Assembly (NCBI GenBank): GCA_964452325.1
Contig: CAYVLB010000087.1
Coordinates: forward strand, 1-7,984
DNA length: 7,984 nucleotides
Source of the DNA: JALVCQ01 sp964452325
GTDB lineage: Bacteria; Bacteroidota; Bacteroidia; JAADEI01; JALVCQ01
Direction: 5' to 3'
The notes beneath the pieces were generated by a model. The model was not told where the DNA came from, ran no database searches, and worked only from the letters and a program-made list of their open reading frames with translations. Position 1 is the first letter of the stretch. Every line of letters begins with the position of its first letter. Position numbers and translations under genes: made by a program. Positions 6,126 to 7,984 of the stretch are shown here, in pieces.

Positions 6126-7174
6126 TCTTTCTCCAATTCACGTCGAAGAAATTGTCGTACTTCCTCCAGGTTTTTTCGGACTTCCGATTCAGGAATGTTA
6201 AGGCATTCGGCAATTTCCTTATCAGTCATCCCTTCAAGTGCATACAGATCGAAGATGTCCCGCCGACGCTCGGAAAGCTTCGCCAACTTATTAGCAACCC
6301 ACACATGCAACTTATGGGGGTCGACTTCTTCAGGGCGGGATTGATCAAATGGCCAGAAGTCCTCATAACTGTATAATCGGTAATATGGGTTCTCTACCAC
6401 TTCGTAGAAGTCTTCGAGTTCGTAGAGTTCTCCTTCGGCATCAGCTACAAACCGGAACTCTTCGAGGTCCTCCAATTCAGTTGCCACGAGGTCTTCAAGG
6501 GTAAGGTGAACCGTACGTTCTTTGTTAGCTCGATCAATATGCCGCTCGATGATACGATCGATAACGGAATAGACCCAGTAAAGCAGCTTCCGATCGGTGG
6601 GCCGTTTGGTAAATTCTTTATAAATCACCTCAAAGACTTCATCTAGTAGGTTATCTACATCAACCGCATCCGAACTGACAAGATATCCCCGGAGGTAGGC
6701 ATCATGAAGTTTACGGACAACATATCCCCGCATTTGATCCAGCAGACCACTGATAAGAAGAATAAAGTCGGCCCGGCGCCCCTGGTGAGCATACTCTTCA
6801 AGGAGGGCACAATAAGCCTCCAACTCGTCCGTCGTCTGCTTTTGGTAGTATTTCCGATGATATCGTTTTTGCTTCGTAATGCGATCGGCCAGTTCCCGAT
6901 CGAGATAATACGTCAACCGTTGGGCAACCTCTTTCAACGAGCTTCCCCCTACCGAAAAGTGAATCCTTACCCGTCCGAGACGGCACCACACAGCAGCACG
7001 ATAGTCATCGTTAACGGAGCGCGACAGGGCAATTTTCAGATGAATTGTGAACCGGTAGTCAGCGAGCCGTTGGGATATGTTTTCCAGATCAAGTCCTTCG
7101 ACAAACTTGTCGTAAACATCTTCGGAGATTCGGTCGTCTTGATGAACAAATTCAACATAAATGGGCAAGTCCAT
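6089..7174 (-). CDS. HPF/RaiA-like domain fused to a sigma-70 (ECF-like) region 2 and region 4 protein
   Basis: The product is 361 residues from the ATG at 7174. A TTG 15 bp upstream (7189) would add five residues and is less likely. Residues about 3-110 follow the S30AE hibernation-factor pattern: short strands, then YRAAVWCRLGRVRIHFSV (58-75), then an amphipathic helix SLKEVAQRLTYYLDREL (79-95) and a basic tail KQKRYHRKYYQKQ. Residues about 133-215 resemble ECF sigma region 2, with DNLLDEVFEVIYKEF (174-188), like the usual DLVQEVF helix, and LLYWVYSVIDRIIERHIDR (197-215), like the -10-binding helix. Residues 226-285 are a spacer with 21 acidic residues in 60. Residues about 290-345 are a region 4 helix-turn-helix: LSERRRDIFDLYALEGMTDK, then EIAECLNIPESEVRKNL. 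HPF dimerises or inactivates ribosomes, and sigma factors direct RNA polymerase to promoters. I infer a stress or ribosome-state-linked regulator. Neither activity is proven, and the HPF call is weaker than the region 4 call. It sits 17 bp after the CDGSH gene and overlaps era by 37 bp. Confidence 0.72.
   Translation of the reverse strand: MDLPIYVEFVHQDDRISEDVYDKFVEGLDLENISQRLADYRFTIHLKIALSRSVNDDYRAAVWCRLGRVRIHFSVGGSSLKEVAQRLTYYLDRELADRITKQKRYHRKYYQKQTTDELEAYCALLEEYAHQGRRADFILLISGLLDQMRGYVVRKLHDAYLRGYLVSSDAVDVDNLLDEVFEVIYKEFTKRPTDRKLLYWVYSVIDRIIERHIDRANKERTVHLTLEDLVATELEDLEEFRFVADAEGELYELEDFYEVVENPYYRLYSYEDFWPFDQSRPEEVDPHKLHVWVANKLAKLSERRRDIFDLYALEGMTDKEIAECLNIPESEVRKNLEEVRQFLRRELEKEWKGHEATPIEK
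6131..6134 (-). promoter_or_regulatory. Shine-Dalgarno GGAG of era
   Basis: On the minus strand the sequence before the era ATG reads TTGGAGAAAGAATG, placing GGAG five bases from the start codon. This decides the era start and lies inside the 3' end of the HPF-sigma gene. No other start visible in the window has an equally well-placed Shine-Dalgarno. Confidence 0.6.
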
Positions 7175-7191
7175 GATGAACGCTTTCAACG

Positions 7192-7434
7192 TTAGAGTTT
7201 TTTATGATTTCCATCGCACAACGGCGGGTTTTGGGTATGCTTGCATAGGCATAAAGCATATCGCTTTTTTTCCGTGACTTCCCACTTAACAGGCCGGAAC
7301 GGCGTGCCTTTGTGGCTCCCGTCACACCACGGCTGCTTTTGGCTCCGTCCACACGCACACCACCAGTAAGTTCCGGGGGCTAGCTCTAATACCATTGGCC
7401 TTTTATCGGCCACCACGGGTTGATCCATTGCCAT
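7192..7434 (-). CDS. Tandem CDGSH iron-sulfur domain protein
   Basis: An 80-residue protein with two complete CDGSH-type motifs, which bind a [2Fe-2S] cluster through three Cys and one His. The first is CACGRSQKQPWCDGSH (26-41, matching CxCxxSxxxPxCDGSH). The second is CLCKHTQNPPLCDGNH (62-77, with Asn in place of Ser). The two-motif layout in about 80 residues corresponds to the CISD3/MiNT-like class, and soluble bacterial members of this size are common. These proteins are redox-active and pH-labile, but their bacterial roles are poorly known. No signal peptide or membrane segment is present. The ATG at 7434 is chosen because it is the first in frame; an ATG two codons later is equally possible. 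The upstream sequence ATAAAATATTAATGCG is A/T-rich without a Shine-Dalgarno. The gene lies 12 bp after the SDR stop and 17 bp before the fusion gene, so it is probably in the same operon. Confidence 0.93.
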   Translation of the reverse strand: MAMDQPVVADKRPMVLELAPGTYWWCACGRSQKQPWCDGSHKGTPFRPVKWEVTEKKRYALCLCKHTQNPPLCDGNHKKL

Positions 7435-7446
7435 CGCATTAATATT

Positions 7447-7984
7447 TTATTGATTGGAAGAAGGTCCTAACCGTAATGGTCGAAAGACCACCGCATTGAC
7501 TACAAAATTCGGGGAAGTGTCGAGTATCCTGACAATTTGTTCGGCCACTTCGTCAGGATCCATCATGTACGGATGGGGCTCTAATCCGGGGACGTTATCG
7601 AAAAAATCGGTTCGTGTCGAACCCGGATGCACGGAAGTTACCTTAATTCCATGGTCGCGCAACTCCCGAAACAACGACTGAGTAATTCCTGTAATGGCGA
7701 ACTTGGTGCCACAATATCCGGCGGCCTGGGCAATCCCTTCCAAACCCGCAATTGAAGAAACATTGACAATATGTCCGCTACCTTGTTTTTTCATATAAGG
7801 CACCACTGACCGAATACAATAAAACGTGCCATGGACGTTTACATCAAACATATGGTGCCACTGATCCAAAGTCATTTCTTCGATGGGACCAAAATAGCCG
7901 AGCCCCGCATTGTTAATGAGAAAATCAATCCGTCCAAAGCGATCGACCGTCTCAAGGGCCGCAGCTTCCACCTCCTGATAATGA
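7447..7984 (-). CDS. Short-chain dehydrogenase/reductase (SDR), 5' end beyond window
   Basis: The last 179 codons of a classical SDR are present. The frame continues to the right edge (HYQE precedes the GTG at 7971), so that GTG is an internal Val and not a start. The N-terminal TGxxxGxG cofactor loop lies outside the window. Visible landmarks, numbered from the first complete codon: NNAG at 24-27, the structural Asn in DVNVHG (about 46-51), catalytic Ser in NVSS (74-77), Tyr90 and Lys94 in YCGTK, and PGSTRT after the active site. The active-site set is therefore intact. The family reduces carbonyls or oxidises alcohols with NAD(P)(H). The C-terminal VVFRPLRLG resembles SDRs annotated loosely as 3-oxoacyl-ACP reductase-like or YdfG-like. 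The substrate cannot be read from the sequence. It is first in the visible minus-strand run, so the operon promoter lies outside the window or further upstream. Confidence 0.95.
   Translation of the reverse strand, partial: HYQEVEAAALETVDRFGRIDFLINNAGLGYFGPIEEMTLDQWHHMFDVNVHGTFYCIRSVVPYMKKQGSGHIVNVSSIAGLEGIAQAAGYCGTKFAITGITQSLFRELRDHGIKVTSVHPGSTRTDFFDNVPGLEPHPYMMDPDEVAEQIVRILDTSPNFVVNAVVFRPLRLGPSSNQ

Noticed and set aside
7175..7189. TTG start of the HPF-sigma gene at 7189
   Set aside because: ATG at 7174 is only five codons later, begins directly at the first predicted strand, and leaves a normal 17-bp gap. TTG would be less usual and has no Shine-Dalgarno support.
6704..7195. Plus-strand 163-codon open frame opposite the HPF-sigma gene
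   Set aside because: Antisense shadow. The minus-strand frame carries the sigma and HPF patterns and fits the operon spacing.
7447..7971. GTG at 7971 as the SDR start
   Set aside because: The protein would lack the whole N-terminal cofactor-binding part of the fold, and the frame is open to the window edge with fitting residues, so the gene is simply cut by the window.

Overview
The window most resembles a chromosomal segment from a member of the Bacteroidota or the wider FCB group. Era carries signatures I associate with that group: VFSDTPG followed by PAYRMQ, and a C-terminal WRENPRYLRQFGY. MnmE ends in TDDILGHIFSRFCIGK. era and der are adjacent, a DUF2520 oxidoreductase-like gene is present, and most start codons lack a convincing Shine-Dalgarno. 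This placement rests on remembered family features, not on a search. Coding density is very high, and there is no sign of mobile DNA, CRISPR, tRNA or rRNA.

Left part (1-2433, minus strand): a DUF2520 Rossmann-type protein gene is followed, with a 4-bp GTGA overlap, by a long multi-pass membrane protein gene. The latter uses a GTG start and runs off the left edge. Its frame stays open for 554 codons and it is the only sensible reading of bases 1-1663.

Centre (2434-3872, plus strand): a 62-bp divergent intergenic region precedes mnmE, which encodes a complete tRNA-modification GTPase. Its stop lies 4 bp from the stop of the convergent der gene.

Right part (3877-7984, minus strand): five genes read leftward in a tight run that looks like one operon. 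In transcription order they are a short-chain dehydrogenase/reductase (5' end outside the window), a tandem CDGSH iron-sulfur protein, an unusual fusion protein, era and der. Gaps are 12 and 17 bp, followed by overlaps of 37 and 4 bp.

The highlight is the fusion protein at 6089-7174. Its N-terminal ~110 residues look like a ribosome hibernation factor (HPF/RaiA, S30AE) domain. The rest looks like a sigma-70/ECF-type region 2, an acidic 60-residue spacer, and a region 4 helix-turn-helix. A ribosome-binding module joined to a transcription-initiation module, encoded directly ahead of two ribosome-assembly GTPases, suggests a link between ribosome state and transcription. That link is inference. 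The window holds three GTPases of the same superfamily (MnmE, Der, Era), all acting on tRNA or ribosome maturation.
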